Shown: piece by piece, positions 47,272 through 56,960 of the stretch
Numbering within the stretch: the first letter of the stretch is position 1
Layout of the letters: the number at the start of each line of letters is the position of its first letter
Origin: Conus ventricosus
Taxonomy: Eukaryota; Mollusca; Gastropoda; Neogastropoda; Conidae
Direction: 5' to 3'
Assembly (NCBI GenBank): GCA_018398815.1
Contig: CM031620.1
Span: 67,234,698-67,298,697, forward strand
Length of the DNA: 64,000 bases
The notes under the pieces: generated by a model
The model's input: only the letters and a program-made list of their open reading frames with translations
What the model was told of the DNA's origin: nothing
The model's database searches: none
Program-made: the position numbers and the translations under genes

Positions 47272-48485
47272 ATGGATGAAGATTATGAAGTGCCTTATCC
47301 TTCTGAAGAAGAAGAAGACGAAACAGAACTGGGTCCTTCATTGCAAGAAGAGCTTGAAGAAGCAGCAGTAGGTCAGGGAGTAGGTTACGTCAAATACGAT
47401 TGCTAGATAGAATTGAATCATTATATAGACATATAGGTCGAGAGCAACCAGAAGCGCTTAGGGTTTCCAATTTTAAGATAGATAAAGATAACCATTTGAA
47501 TTATAGAACCAGTAAAGGGGACCTTGTGCGGTTTACTAAAAAACCAGACTCAACCCAGTTTTTAAGCTCAAGCACAATTCTTGGAAAACTCCCTGTAGCT
47601 GACAAAAGGAAATTGAACTTTATTGATGCTTTAAGCTCTGAGGCTGCTAGTCGTTTACAAACTATGGTGCAAAGGCTACCAACACGATCTGAAATAGAAA
47701 TGACCTCTTTTCAGGATTTAGGCCCAAGAACAGATGAAGCAATAGCAGAAATGGAGACGAGTTTTAATGAGGAAACAGTCAGAAAAACATTAGAAACAAT
47801 TGACAATTCTCCATTGCCTATGCGTGAAATCCTGGGGCTTAATGATCGCCTAAAGTCAATAAGGGGTGAACTAGAAAACAATTTGGCAAAACTTAGTGAG
47901 CTGGATAGAGAGATAGAAGAAGAAAAAAATAAACTAGCTGATGCAGATGATAACAATTTAGGTCGAGAAGAAAAGGTTATAATACAGCAGAAAATACAGG
48001 ATTTAAGGTTGCTAAGGAAAGCCAGGTTAGAAGTGCTTTCTACTAACAGAGCGCAGTTAGCATCACAAACAAGCAGAATAAGAGAAACTATAAACACAAT
48101 ACTTTATGAAAACACTACGCTAGCTGAAAGAATAAGGACTCTGTTCAGGGAACAGGGGATTACAATAGTTAGTATATTAACAGCTGTTGGGTTTGCTATC
48201 TCTACACTTGTTTATGCTTTAACAGGTGGTGCGCCAACAGGGCCAGTAACGCCTCCAACACCTCAACCTGGTAAAAGTTGGATTAGAAAACAATTGCATC
48301 ATCTAGCAAACTTATTAAAGAAGTTAGCGACCAAAGCGCTTGATGCTCTGCCTGGCATAATAGGCAGTGTTGTTAGTTGGGTTTTGTCTACTATAGGCAA
48401 AGTTGCTGGTTATATGGCTGACCATCTGTGGACGTTAGGAGTGCTAGCTGCTGGATTAATTTTTAGTGAAATAAAGTATGGCTAA
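47272..48485 (+). CDS. Polinton coiled-coil membrane protein (one frameshift near 47399)
   Basis: The ATG at 47272 opens an acidic N-terminus (MDEDYEVPYPSEEEEDE). After about 43 codons one base is missing near 47399 and the main frame continues to 48485, about 404 residues in all. From the main frame: a long charged coiled coil (LDREIEEEKNKLADADD; residues about 130-230), a hydrophobic segment (TIVSILTAVGFAISTLVYAL), a Pro-rich linker, a basic amphipathic stretch (KQLHHLANLLKKLATKAL) and a second hydrophobic region to the C-terminus (WTLGVLAAGLIF). Proteins with this layout are regular Polinton companions; a membrane-active or internal virion role is my inference. Its 3' end overlaps the convergent 411-residue gene by 30 bases. 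The copy at 3202-4403 shows many more indels. Confidence 0.75.
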
Positions 48486-49691
48486 TCCAGTAAAAGTTAA
48501 AAATACAACAAGGGCTGTCTTTTCGCTAGTGTGACTGTCAGTGCGAGGTACATTAATAGGCGGCGTGCTTTCTGGACTGCTTTCTGGCTGTGGAACGCTT
48601 TCTGGCTGTGGGTCGCTTTCTGGTTCTTCAGAGCTAGGTACTTTTTTAAAAATGGATGGAGCAGGCCTTGTGTTTAAACCTTGATTGTGTCCTAAGTTTT
48701 GATCATCTCCAGCTATGAGGATTTCATTGTTATAATTCTGTATCATGCCAATCTGCAGTCTAAGGTCAGAGGGTAGCATGTATAATCCATGACCCACAAC
48801 AAAGTCAACCTTTGACCTAGCATGTGAAAGAACGTCTTGATACCTTTGTATGCTTGCAGGCAAATCAACAGCTGAGTTAATAGCATCTTCTAAATTGGCT
48901 ACAAATTGTTTTCTGGCGTCAAAGCCTGTAGATTGATCTACTATGCTAGACTTGGTCTGTGCTTGTGCTCCTAATAGACACCAAACGTATGTCCGTATGG
49001 AGTCATTAAGTCTTTGCACTCCTGGCATTGTTAGGCCTTCACTTTCATCTAAGATAAATGTTGCCCAAGCATTAGGATGTTTTTGTTCTATGGATCCCAA
49101 TCGAACTTGTTTGTTTGGTTGAAAAGAGGTGTGACCAGGCCAGTAGTCATAATTATATTCTCTTTTTGTGCCCCACAAATACAATGTGCCTAACCCATGA
49201 TTGCGGTCTAACTTTTGTCTAAAGTCAGTTGAAGGATCAATGTTAAATTCGTTGCAAATTCTTTCATATGCATTATTGTCCATTGGGCTGTTGAATGGAT
49301 TAAACGCGCTGTCGCTTGGGAGGACTACTTGTAGTTCAGTTAGTATTCGTCTGTACTGGTAATAAACATGAAAGTTACATACTGACCTTACTAAAAGATT
49401 GGGATGGTTTAAATGGTTTGCATATGAAACACCGCAGCCAGTAGTTGCGCAGTAAATAGCAAAATTTAGCTGATTCTGGTAAAACATCATAGGGCGGGAT
49501 GACCATGCTGATGGTACTCTATCATTATTTATTGGCGGATTTAAATACCTAGTTAGTGGATTTACAAGTCTGACTTGGAAGCCGTATGATTCATCTACTG
49601 CAATGGTTAGATTGCTGAAGTGTAAAGATTTGGGGTTATAAAACGCCCCTACATTGTAAGCGGCACTTTCGTTATATTTAAAAGGTTCCAT
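48456..49691 (-). CDS. Polinton-conserved 411-residue protein, C-terminal membrane anchor
   Basis: The longest intact gene of the block, 411 residues. The first 330 residues are a globular part rich in Asn, Tyr and aromatic residues (SAWSSRPMMFYQNQLNFAIY, GTLYLWGTKREYNYDYWPG, LPSDLRLQIGMIQNYNNEI). Then comes a disordered Pro/Glu/Ser linker with PQPESVPQPESSPEST and a C-terminal hydrophobic stretch of about 18 residues (ALVVFLTFTGLAILYF) followed by TKN. A tail anchor is therefore likely. I believe homologues accompany the capsid genes in other invertebrate Polintons, but I cannot name a function. Candidates are a virion surface, fibre-like or membrane protein. It is divergent from the next gene with 35 bp between, and convergent with the preceding one. 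Confidence 0.72.
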   Translation of the reverse strand: MEPFKYNESAAYNVGAFYNPKSLHFSNLTIAVDESYGFQVRLVNPLTRYLNPPINNDRVPSAWSSRPMMFYQNQLNFAIYCATTGCGVSYANHLNHPNLLVRSVCNFHVYYQYRRILTELQVVLPSDSAFNPFNSPMDNNAYERICNEFNIDPSTDFRQKLDRNHGLGTLYLWGTKREYNYDYWPGHTSFQPNKQVRLGSIEQKHPNAWATFILDESEGLTMPGVQRLNDSIRTYVWCLLGAQAQTKSSIVDQSTGFDARKQFVANLEDAINSAVDLPASIQRYQDVLSHARSKVDFVVGHGLYMLPSDLRLQIGMIQNYNNEILIAGDDQNLGHNQGLNTRPAPSIFKKVPSSEEPESDPQPESVPQPESSPESTPPINVPRTDSHTSEKTALVVFLTFTGLAILYFTKN

Positions 49692-49726
49692 TTTTTAAAA
49701 TAGTTTTTTAAATAGTTATAAAAAAG
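49692..49726. promoter_or_regulatory. 35-bp AT-rich divergent spacer (411-residue gene / minor capsid gene)
   Basis: Between two outward-facing start codons; only three G and no C in 35 bases, with TATAAAA at 49718-49724 just before the plus-strand ATG. Same length as the spacer at 47237-47271. Confidence 0.6.
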
Positions 49727-50455
49727 ATGCACGTCTATATAAACCAACAAAACAAAAGTGTGTTCTTAACGCACCCAATTAACAATAGGCGTGGTAATTA
49801 TAGGATTGCTCTTAAAGAAATTGGTTTTAAAGTAAAATGGATTAACATATCTGAAAAAGTTAAGAATAACTGGGTAGATGTTAAGGACGAACAAGGCAAT
49901 CTATTAAAACATTTAAAAATACCCGATGGCTACTACAACTTTTGTTCTTTAAGAGACGCATTTAGAAATTTTAACATTAAGTTAAAAATTAATGAGGCAA
50001 ATCTTATAATTGCTATGAATTTTCCAGAACTTAAAGAAAGGGAGTACGTTTTTCCTAGAAGCCTTGCTCGAATTTTAGGCTTTTATGATAGTGGTGAAAC
50101 ATATCATATTAAAACACATATGCACTTAAAAAGTGGACTTTATGAGTATGTAGGCAGTAGACCGGCCGATTTTCTCATGTACCCGATGTTGTATGTCTAT
50201 TTAGAAGAGTTAAAAACAGACCGCAATTTATGTATGGGGCAGCCCTCTACAGTTCTACGAGCACTGCCAGAAATTAAGGTAGGGTTTTGCGATTATCAGC
50301 TATACAAGTTTGGTGGAGACAGTCAATTTAAAGAATTAATTAACCTAGACATAAACTCATTAAATATAAAAATAACTAATCAAGATGGAAGACTAGTTGT
50401 TTGTTCTAATTTATTAATAGTGTTAGAAGTAGAAGAACATACTGTAAGCCATTAG
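49727..50455 (+). CDS. Polinton minor capsid (penton)-like protein
   Basis: Intact 242-residue frame with an ATG start. The middle holds IPDGYYNFCSLRDAFRNFN followed by INEANLIIAMNFPE and FPRSLARILGFYD. The sequence of a Gly-Tyr motif, a helix, a strand and a LARILGF end is the pattern I know from penton-type single jelly-roll proteins of Polintons and adintovirus-like elements. The C-terminal third is beta-rich (LNIKITNQDGRLVVCSNLLI). It would form the fivefold vertex next to the major capsid protein. The assignment is by pattern and size, not by alignment. A smeared copy is at about 5679-6449. Confidence 0.65.
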   Translation: MHVYINQQNKSVFLTHPINNRRGNYRIALKEIGFKVKWINISEKVKNNWVDVKDEQGNLLKHLKIPDGYYNFCSLRDAFRNFNIKLKINEANLIIAMNFPELKEREYVFPRSLARILGFYDSGETYHIKTHMHLKSGLYEYVGSRPADFLMYPMLYVYLEELKTDRNLCMGQPSTVLRALPEIKVGFCDYQLYKFGGDSQFKELINLDINSLNIKITNQDGRLVVCSNLLIVLEVEEHTVSH

Positions 50456-50465
50456 ATTTTATATC

Positions 50466-50534
50466 ATGGGAGAGAATGTAAATATGCGGGTTCACGATCA
50501 CCCATATTATTCTGCACGGAAAACCCCGTTTTAA
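50466..50534 (+). pseudogene. Start of a further Polinton gene, truncated
   Basis: Ten bases after the minor capsid stop an ATG opens 22 codons (MGENVNMRVHDHPYYSARKT...) ending at 50532-50534 in a T/A-rich run. If one base is missing there the frame goes on for about 30 codons. Polinton-like sequence then fades and the LINE-A tail begins by about 50700-50820. Probably a gene cut short by the LINE insertion. Confidence 0.4.
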
Positions 50535-50739
50535 AAGTACTAATTACGTCGATTTTAGAGATTTTTGCATGTTAATTTTGTTTGTGAAACAGGTGTTAAA
50601 TTTGGCCAAAATTGACATGTGATGGACGTGATTTGTATGTGAAAAGGGGGTTTTCGTGCAAAATAAGATGGGTGGTCTTGAACATACATATTTACATTCT
50701 CTGAAGCTGGTGGATAAATGAATTAACGACAAAGATGAG

Positions 50740-50822
50740 ACAATTGAAGAAGAGGGTCTCGTGACTACGACTCAGCGGATGTCTGACCTACGCATTAGCC
50801 CAACGCGCTGGTTAGACCTTGA
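50740..50822 (-). repeat. LINE/SINE tail domain, tRNA-like motif
   Basis: Read on minus: GGTCTAACCAGCGCGTTGGG, CTAATGCGTAGGTCAGACAT, CCGCTGAGTCG. A diverged version occurs at 58060-58112. In both places a TG tract and a GTTCTTCAATTTAA box lie on the LINE side. Confidence 0.6.
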
Positions 50823-50845
50823 GTGCCTACCTACCATTTTTTCTT

Positions 50846-50897
50846 TTTTGTGTGTGCGTGTGTGTAAGGGTGTACACGTGTGTCTATGATGTGTGCC

Positions 50898-50931
<34 letters not shown>

Positions 50932-51077
50932 TGTGTGTGTGCGCGTGCGCATGCGCAGGCATGTGTGCACGTTTGTTTATGTGTGTGTGTGGTGTGTGTG
51001 TGGTGTGTGTGTGTGTTGTGTGTGTGTGTGTGGTGTGTATGTGCGCGTGGTGTGTGCGTGTGCAGAAGTGCGTGTGC

Positions 51078-51116
<39 letters not shown>

Positions 51117-51370
51117 CGCGCGTATGTGTGTGTGTGTGTATAATTTGTGGGTTTGTGTGTGAGCACATGTATCTGCGTATAGGCTATATGTGTACTTATC
51201 TGTGTGTATGTGTGTGTCTTTGTATGTGGGCGTGTGCGCATGTGCGTATGTGCATTTGTGCGCTTATGTGTATGCGTGTGGTGTGCGCGCGTGTGTCGGT
51301 GTGGAGGTACACATGCACACATATGTATATGCGTGTGGGTAAGAGCGAGCGAACGTACGCGCACACGTTC
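50846..51370. repeat. (TG)n-rich microsatellite
   Basis: Long interrupted TG tract with CGCG (51106-51122), CATG and GTATG interruptions. It lies in the 3' tail of LINE-A. Translated frames are Cys/Val or His/Thr repeats. Confidence 0.92.
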
Positions 51371-51958
51371 GTGTGTGTGTTCTTCAATTTAATGTCTATA
51401 CACATAAGTGATTTTAGACAACCAAAAATAAATAAATATACAAGGTAGAAAAGAAGGAATGGAGGGGAAGGGGGTGGATAGACAGGCAACTGAAGGAGAT
51501 AAAGAGATAGAGAAACAGGGAGATAGAAAAAGATGAAGAAGTATAAATGAAAAACGGAAAAAAAGAAAAAGGAGGATCAGAATGGGAGTCGGAAGAAAAC
51601 ATGTTAACATGAATATATATTGCAACCTATAACATAACTAGAATAACATTTTAAAAAATCAAATGAATGCTAAAGGTAACAGGATAATAATATTTAAACG
51701 TGAAAATAGAATTATTGAAGAAATCTAAAAATGGTACTCTGAACAAGTCCTAAAACAATGTCACAAATCAAAAGGGGTTTTACTAAAACCTCCTTCAGGG
51801 ACTTTTCCGAAAAAGTAGGCAGATATGGTTTCATTTTTCAACAGTGGAAAAGTATATGTTCATTAGAAATTTTCCCCACCAAACGTATGTGATGTTGGAA
51901 GTGAATTTTGTCTTAAAAGCATTAAGTTTGAATCTATAGGCAAGGGAAGTTAAAAGCC

Positions 51959-52540
51959 TTAAGTTAGACAATTGACCATACTTAGATATAAAAACATCTT
52001 CAAAACTCGTTTGGTGGTCAGCAGGTGATGAGTGGCTAACAGCTTCTTGTTTCTTTCTAAAATGCTTCCAGCAAGCATTCTGCAGTAGGCTATACCCTCT
52101 TTCAGAGATAATGTGATTTTCAAATTATATGCTTCATTTGTATAATCTGCAGAGTTTTTGGCTAGTTTATCTACGGATTCATTGAAATGTATTCCACTGT
52201 GTGAAGGCACCCAAAGAAAGGTAAGATTACTACCTCTTAGAATAAGGAAATGCACCAAATGATTAATCTCAAAGATCAAATCTTGTCTCACACTAGAATC
52301 TGAATTGCTTAAGGCATACAACACTGATTTTGAATCGACACAAAAAAGAATTTGAGTCACAGTTTTCGGAAAATCAAGCAAATAACGCAAAGCCACAAAA
52401 ATAGCAGTTAATTCAGCTGTAAATATAGATCTGTGCTTTCCCATATTAAAACCTCTTTTGACCTTTAAGTGGGGGATAGTGAAAGCAGCACCAGCTTCGT
52501 GATTTTCTAGAACCGAACCATCGGTATAACTTTGAGATGA
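51959..52540 (-). pseudogene. LINE-A RNase H domain
   Basis: 161-codon frame plus an upstream piece in another frame that holds YTDGSVLENHEAGAAF (first Asp). It continues with FTAELTAIFVALRYLL (Glu), ILFCVDSKSVLYAL (Asp) and LWVPSHSGIHFNESVDKLAK. It removes RNA from the RNA-DNA hybrid. The four acidic/His positions can be seen. One frameshift lies near 52520. Confidence 0.88.
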
Positions 52541-52983
52541 TTTGGATAATTGAGAAATAAATGCTCATTTGCAACTGTGCCAATAAAATTTATATTCTCA
52601 TTTTTCTTTGCATCAGTATAATTAATGTCAAAATGTCCTTGTTGTAATTCCCATGGAGGGATAGCACTACATGGATTACCACATTTTACTATATCTTCTA
52701 ATTCTGTTCCTGATTGTTGAAAAGTATCTAGAGTTTCAGTTTTTATTGTTTTAAGACATGATATGTTTTTGGCTCGTTTTGGGAAATCAACATCTGATCT
52801 TAAGCCAATTTCATTTTCAACATTGTTTTCACTTAAAGAGCCTTTTAACAAATATTTAGCGATGGCAAGCTGACGGCATTCATTTAGAGGAAGTACTCCT
52901 ACCTCTCTATATGTCGCTATTGTTGATGTATGGAAAGGAACCCCCAAGGCCAATCGAAAAGCTTTACAATCCACGCTTTGCAA
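52507..52983 (-). pseudogene. LINE-A RT-RNase H connection
   Basis: 158-codon open frame between RT and RNase H. It contains FRLALGVPFHTSTIATYREV and GVLPLNECRQLAIAKYLLKG, the usual helical segment after the RT thumb in RNase H LINEs. Confidence 0.75.
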
Positions 52984-53101
52984 TTTGTTTAATAGATATT
53001 TTGGAGCGGTGAAAAAAACTTCTTGACCATACGTAAGCCTAGAGCGAACAAGACTTATCGCTAGATGTTTTAGTACTCTAACATCTTGGCTCCAGTATTG
53101 C

Positions 53102-54096
53102 TTACTGATAACTTAAAAAAAAAGTTTTTCTTGCTTTAGATAACAAGTATTCAATGTGATAATTCCAGTTTAATTTAGAAGTAATATAAATCCCCAAAAA
53201 CTTTACCCTTTGTTTATATTCCAAAATATCAGACCCAATATGGAGGGATGGTAAAGTGGGTGGATCAGCACCATTGTTAAATAAAACCAGATGAGTTTTC
53301 TCAGTTGATAGAGTTAGTCCATTTTCAAACAAGTAGTTATTTAATTTATCTAATTCCATTTGATAAGCTTTTCTATAGTAATTTATATCTCTTTTTGGTG
53401 ACTTCTTTTTCATGGACACATTCATCTACATGCAAATATCATCTGCATATTGCACTAAGTTGATATTTTTGGACAAACATTGAGGTAGGTCATGAAGTAA
53501 TATGTTAAAAAGATGGGGCGCTATTACCGAGCCTTGTGGAATACCCATTGTAGGCAGGCGTGTAGTCGAATAGGAATTTCCCACCTTTGTTTGCATGCTT
53601 CTTTTCATCAATAAGTCTTTTATGTAGAAGTAGATGTTCCCAGACAAACCAATTTGTTTCAATTTATATAGTAATTTATGATGCCAAACACGATCATATG
53701 CCTTTTTTATATAAAAAAAGGTTGCTAGAATATTCTTTCTGCGAGCAAATTGATGCTTTACCTGTGTAGTCAATTTGACAAGATGATCAATGGTTGACCT
53801 ACCCTTTCGGAAACCGGCTTGGTTTTGGGGATCACTTTATTTTTATTACAATAGAATATTAGTCTGTTTAAAACGATCTTTTCCATAAGTTTGCCTACAT
53901 GCGAAGTTAATGATATAGGTCTGCAATTATTCTTATTACTTTTCGTTTTTCCTTCTTTAGGAATCAGTATTATGATAGAATATTTCCATATTTTAGGGTT
54001 TTGTCCCTGTTCCCAACACTTTTGAAATAAGTCGTGTAGCAACAGTACCCAACTGTCTGGCAAATGTTTAAGTAAGATATTAGAAATAGCGTCCAT
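53102..54096 (-). pseudogene. LINE-A reverse transcriptase, catalytic Asp lost
   Basis: Three frames: 54096-53770 (WKYSIIILIPKEGK, NNCRPISLTSHVGKLMEKI), 53773-53426 (FFYIKKAYDRVWH, then MGIPQGSVIAPHLFNILLHD and QYADDICM) and 53425-53102 (VKFLGIYI). The YADD box is intact. In the first catalytic box, where F-D-x-K-x-A-Y-D is expected, the Asp codon reads TAT (Tyr), in both placements. It is dead even if the frameshifts are errors. Confidence 0.9.
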
Positions 54097-54139
54097 GCCT
54101 ACTGATGACTTTTATTAGTCAGGGAAAGTATAGCTTCTC

Positions 54140-55018
54140 TCAACTCACGTGTAGTAATTGGAGCATTGACATAAAGATCATCATTCTGCTGTGGATCTTG
54201 ATAGTCATAATTTCTTTCTTCATTTTCCCTGAAAATTTCATATTTTTTGGTAGTTTGCTTGCATTCATTATATCAGCAAACATATCTACAAATGATTCTG
54301 CCTTTTCCGAATTGCTTGGTAATTCATTACCATCAAATTTGATTGGACAGTGTGGCAAATGAACACCATTTTTCATTTTATTAAACTTTTTCCACACCCT
54401 GTGTAAGTCTTTATGGGTATGTGTTTCATTGGTGCAGAAATTAGACCAATATTCCCGCTTGACTTTTGCAATCGTTTATTACTCATGACATTTGCTTTCT
54501 TCATTGGAGCATGCGTTTTTGGTCCAGGATTTTGTAGGTATAATTTATATTCTTCTGTTTTCTTGTCAACCGCTTTCTGACATTCATAATTCCACCATAC
54601 ATTCCCTGCATGTTTATCTGATTTGCGAGCTGCATATTTAGGAATGGCATAATCAGCAGCATTTAGTACTGTTTCTGTAAATTTTGAGTAATAAATGTCT
54701 ATGTCATCATCTTTAATGCAATCTATGTTTTGTGCACATAAAAAAGCTCTAAATGTTTCCCAGTCAGCAACGTTATAGTGGTATTTAGGAATGACATCTT
54801 CATCTCTATCGCTAGATATTTGTTGATCATTGACAGTGGTAACAATGGGTATATGATCACTCCCAAGCGTGTCACAAAGTGGTTCCCATGTGCAATTATG
54901 GGCCAAAGCAGAGGATATTAAAGATAGATCAATGGAGGTGGCTCTATGATTTCCATTATCTGGAATTCTAGTCACTCTTGCATCGTTTAAAAGGTAAAGA
55001 TTCAACAAGCCAACAAGG
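54140..55018 (-). pseudogene. LINE-A endonuclease C-terminus and linker
   Basis: Frames 55018-54373 and 54397-54140. The first holds SIDLSLISSALAH and LGSDHIPIVT, the end of AP-endonuclease-type domains (SDH box). The N-terminal half of the nuclease, including the catalytic Glu, is missing at the TG tract. The linker has CQKAVDKKTEEYKLY. WKKFNKMKNGVHLP follows in the next frame. Confidence 0.82.
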
Positions 55019-55020
55019 CA

Positions 55021-55071
55021 CACGTTCCTATGTGTGTGTATGTGTGTGTGTGTGAGTGCGTGCGCGCGCGC

Positions 55072-55150
<79 letters not shown>

Positions 55151-55332
55151 GTGACTGCGTGCGTGAATGTTCAGAAGATGACTTATGAACAAGAACAAGA
55201 CCATTGAATACAGCATATAAGTGCACGTGCACACTCGCGCACACACACACACATACACATAACAATAAGAACAACGCCTCCCCCTCAAACACATCCCACG
55301 CACACACACACGCGCGCCACACACACACACAC

Positions 55333-55373
<41 letters not shown>

Positions 55374-55386
55374 GCACACACACACA

Positions 55387-55419
<33 letters not shown>

Positions 55420-55495
55420 TCACACACTCACACACACCAACGCTTCCACACACGTCTGTGGACTCTCTAACACGCTGGCATTACCCAACTAATGA

Positions 55496-55587
<92 letters not shown>

Positions 55588-55725
55588 TCACTCACTCTCT
55601 CCCACACACACTCACACACCAACGCTTGCACACTCATGATGTCCATGGACACTCTAACTAACATGCTGGCATCACCCCACTGATGAACACACACCTGCGC
55701 ACACACACGTCTACAGTATACGCTG
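55021..55725. repeat. (TG)n then (CA)n microsatellites with two-unit minisatellite
   Basis: TG tract 55031-55150, unique spacer, CA tracts 55240-55260, 55300-55425 and 55495-55590. Two related units occupy about 55436-55500 and 55618-55690. The TG and CA arms face each other and could pair. Confidence 0.92.
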
Positions 55726-55785
55726 GCGACCCTGAGAGATTCAAAGTCTTATCTCAGTTGACATGTGTTTCATCTTTTGTGTCTG

Positions 55786-56630
55786 TTATTGAAAAGGCCC
55801 AATCTCTAGGAGTCTTCGCAATGTTGGCCTTGAAATTATTCCAATGTTTGTTTGGTTGGTGATGTTTCTTGCCCTTTCCTTAAGTCTGGATGTGCGGCCA
55901 TTTCCTCTCTTGATGTTCAGATCTGAAAGATGGTCTATGGTATAGTGACTTTGCTCTTGTTTGCTTAAGTGATTTTTCAGATTTTTTATCACATCAGATC
56001 GGCCAAGCAGTAATCCAGTTCTGCCAGCCAGTGTGTCTGCTCTCTCGTTTCCTTTAACTCCAGCATGTCCAGGGCAGTACATCCATATGAGTCTCTCCAA
56101 TGGAAGGCTGCGCATTAGTTCATTCCAAGCAAGGCTTCCCATTCCACTGTTCACTTTCTGAAGTAGGTTCATGGAGTCAGTCAGTATCATAGCTTGTTGA
56201 GTTTGAAAATGGCTTATGGATGTAAGCCAGTGGAGTGCTTGTGTCACTGCTTCTGCCTCCATTGTTAGATTTGAAGTTGTTAAACTGTGCACACGACTGT
56301 CTTCCTGAATTGTTCGGCCATTTTGCTTCACTGTGTATCCCCAGCCTGACTTACCTTTGGTGACAGAACCGTCAGTGTATATCACATCATCATCTTTTGT
56401 GCAGAGCTCATCTACCGGCATATGGATTTCTGCGTTGGTTTTGCCTTCTGGCCATTCTCGACAGTGTCTTCCAAGTTGCGATGGCAATTTGGTAGAGGTG
56501 CTTCAAGTGGTCTGGATATTTCTCCCGTTCCTTGGTTTCTTTGACTTCTGCTAACTGGCACACAAGCTGTATACTGTCTTCTGCCTGTCCCATCCATGAT
56601 TTTCCACGTCCTAGCCGAGTGCCTTTTGTT
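55786..56630 (-). pseudogene. LINE-B RNase H fragment (second LINE family)
   Basis: A 234-codon open frame, 56487-55786, with a complete RNase H: YTDGSVTKGKSGWGYTV (Asp), NLTMEAEAVTQALHWL (Glu), MILTDSMNLLQKV (Asp) and WMYCPGHAGVKGNERADTLA (His and Asp). Upstream, 56593-56408 continues the connection in another frame (SIQLVCQLAEVKETKERE). The RT is absent: the element is cut at 56636 by a GA microsatellite. It belongs to an RNase H LINE family clearly different from LINE-A and LINE-C. The placement at 11974-12826 is near-identical. Confidence 0.87.
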
Positions 56631-56635
56631 TCCTT

Positions 56636-56703
<68 letters not shown>

Positions 56704-56842
56704 AGAAGAAGAAGAAGAAGAAGAAGAGAGGGGGAGAAAGAGAGAGGGGAAGCGCGCAAGCGCAAGCACGCGCGTGTGTGTGTTTGTGCGTGTGTGTGAG
56801 TGAGAGAGTGTGTATGTATGTGTGTGTGTGTGTGTGTGTGTA

Positions 56843-56927
<85 letters not shown>

Positions 56928-56960
56928 GAGACAGAGAGAGAGAGAGAGGGAGAGAGAGAG
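56636..56960. repeat. (GA)n / (GAA)n / (TG)n compound microsatellite
   Basis: GA run 56638-56700, GAA run 56699-56727, TG run 56772-56852, GA run 56853-56960. Long purine-only strands. Confidence 0.93.

Larger units (their letters stand above)
51370..55018 (-). mobile_element. LINE-A: 5'-truncated non-LTR retrotransposon (I-group-like)
   Basis: Read right to left: C-terminus of an AP-type endonuclease, linker, RT, connection and RNase H, then a 3' tail with a TG tract. RNase H after RT places it in the I-like group of LINEs. The 5' end is lost at a TG microsatellite (55021). The frames break about six times, and the first RT catalytic Asp is changed. The smeared copy is 7340-11215. Confidence 0.88.

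Noticed and set aside
47711..48097. 128-codon minus frame rich in Ser and Leu
   Set aside because: Antisense shadow of the coiled-coil region of the plus-strand Polinton protein.
50819..51448. 209-codon Cys/Val-rich frame and the opposite His/Thr frame
   Set aside because: Both are translations of a TG/CA microsatellite, which lacks stop codons by nature.
49692..55018. A Polinton DNA polymerase B, protease or terminal inverted repeat to the right of the capsid block
   Set aside because: Looked for and not found. After 50534 the sequence goes into the LINE-A tail, so the right end of the Polinton is missing or displaced.
55002..55706. His/Thr and Cys/Val frames up to 141 codons, and the same at 11161-11828
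   Set aside because: Microsatellite translations. Only the short non-repeat end of the minus frame (55018 downward) is real LINE-A sequence.
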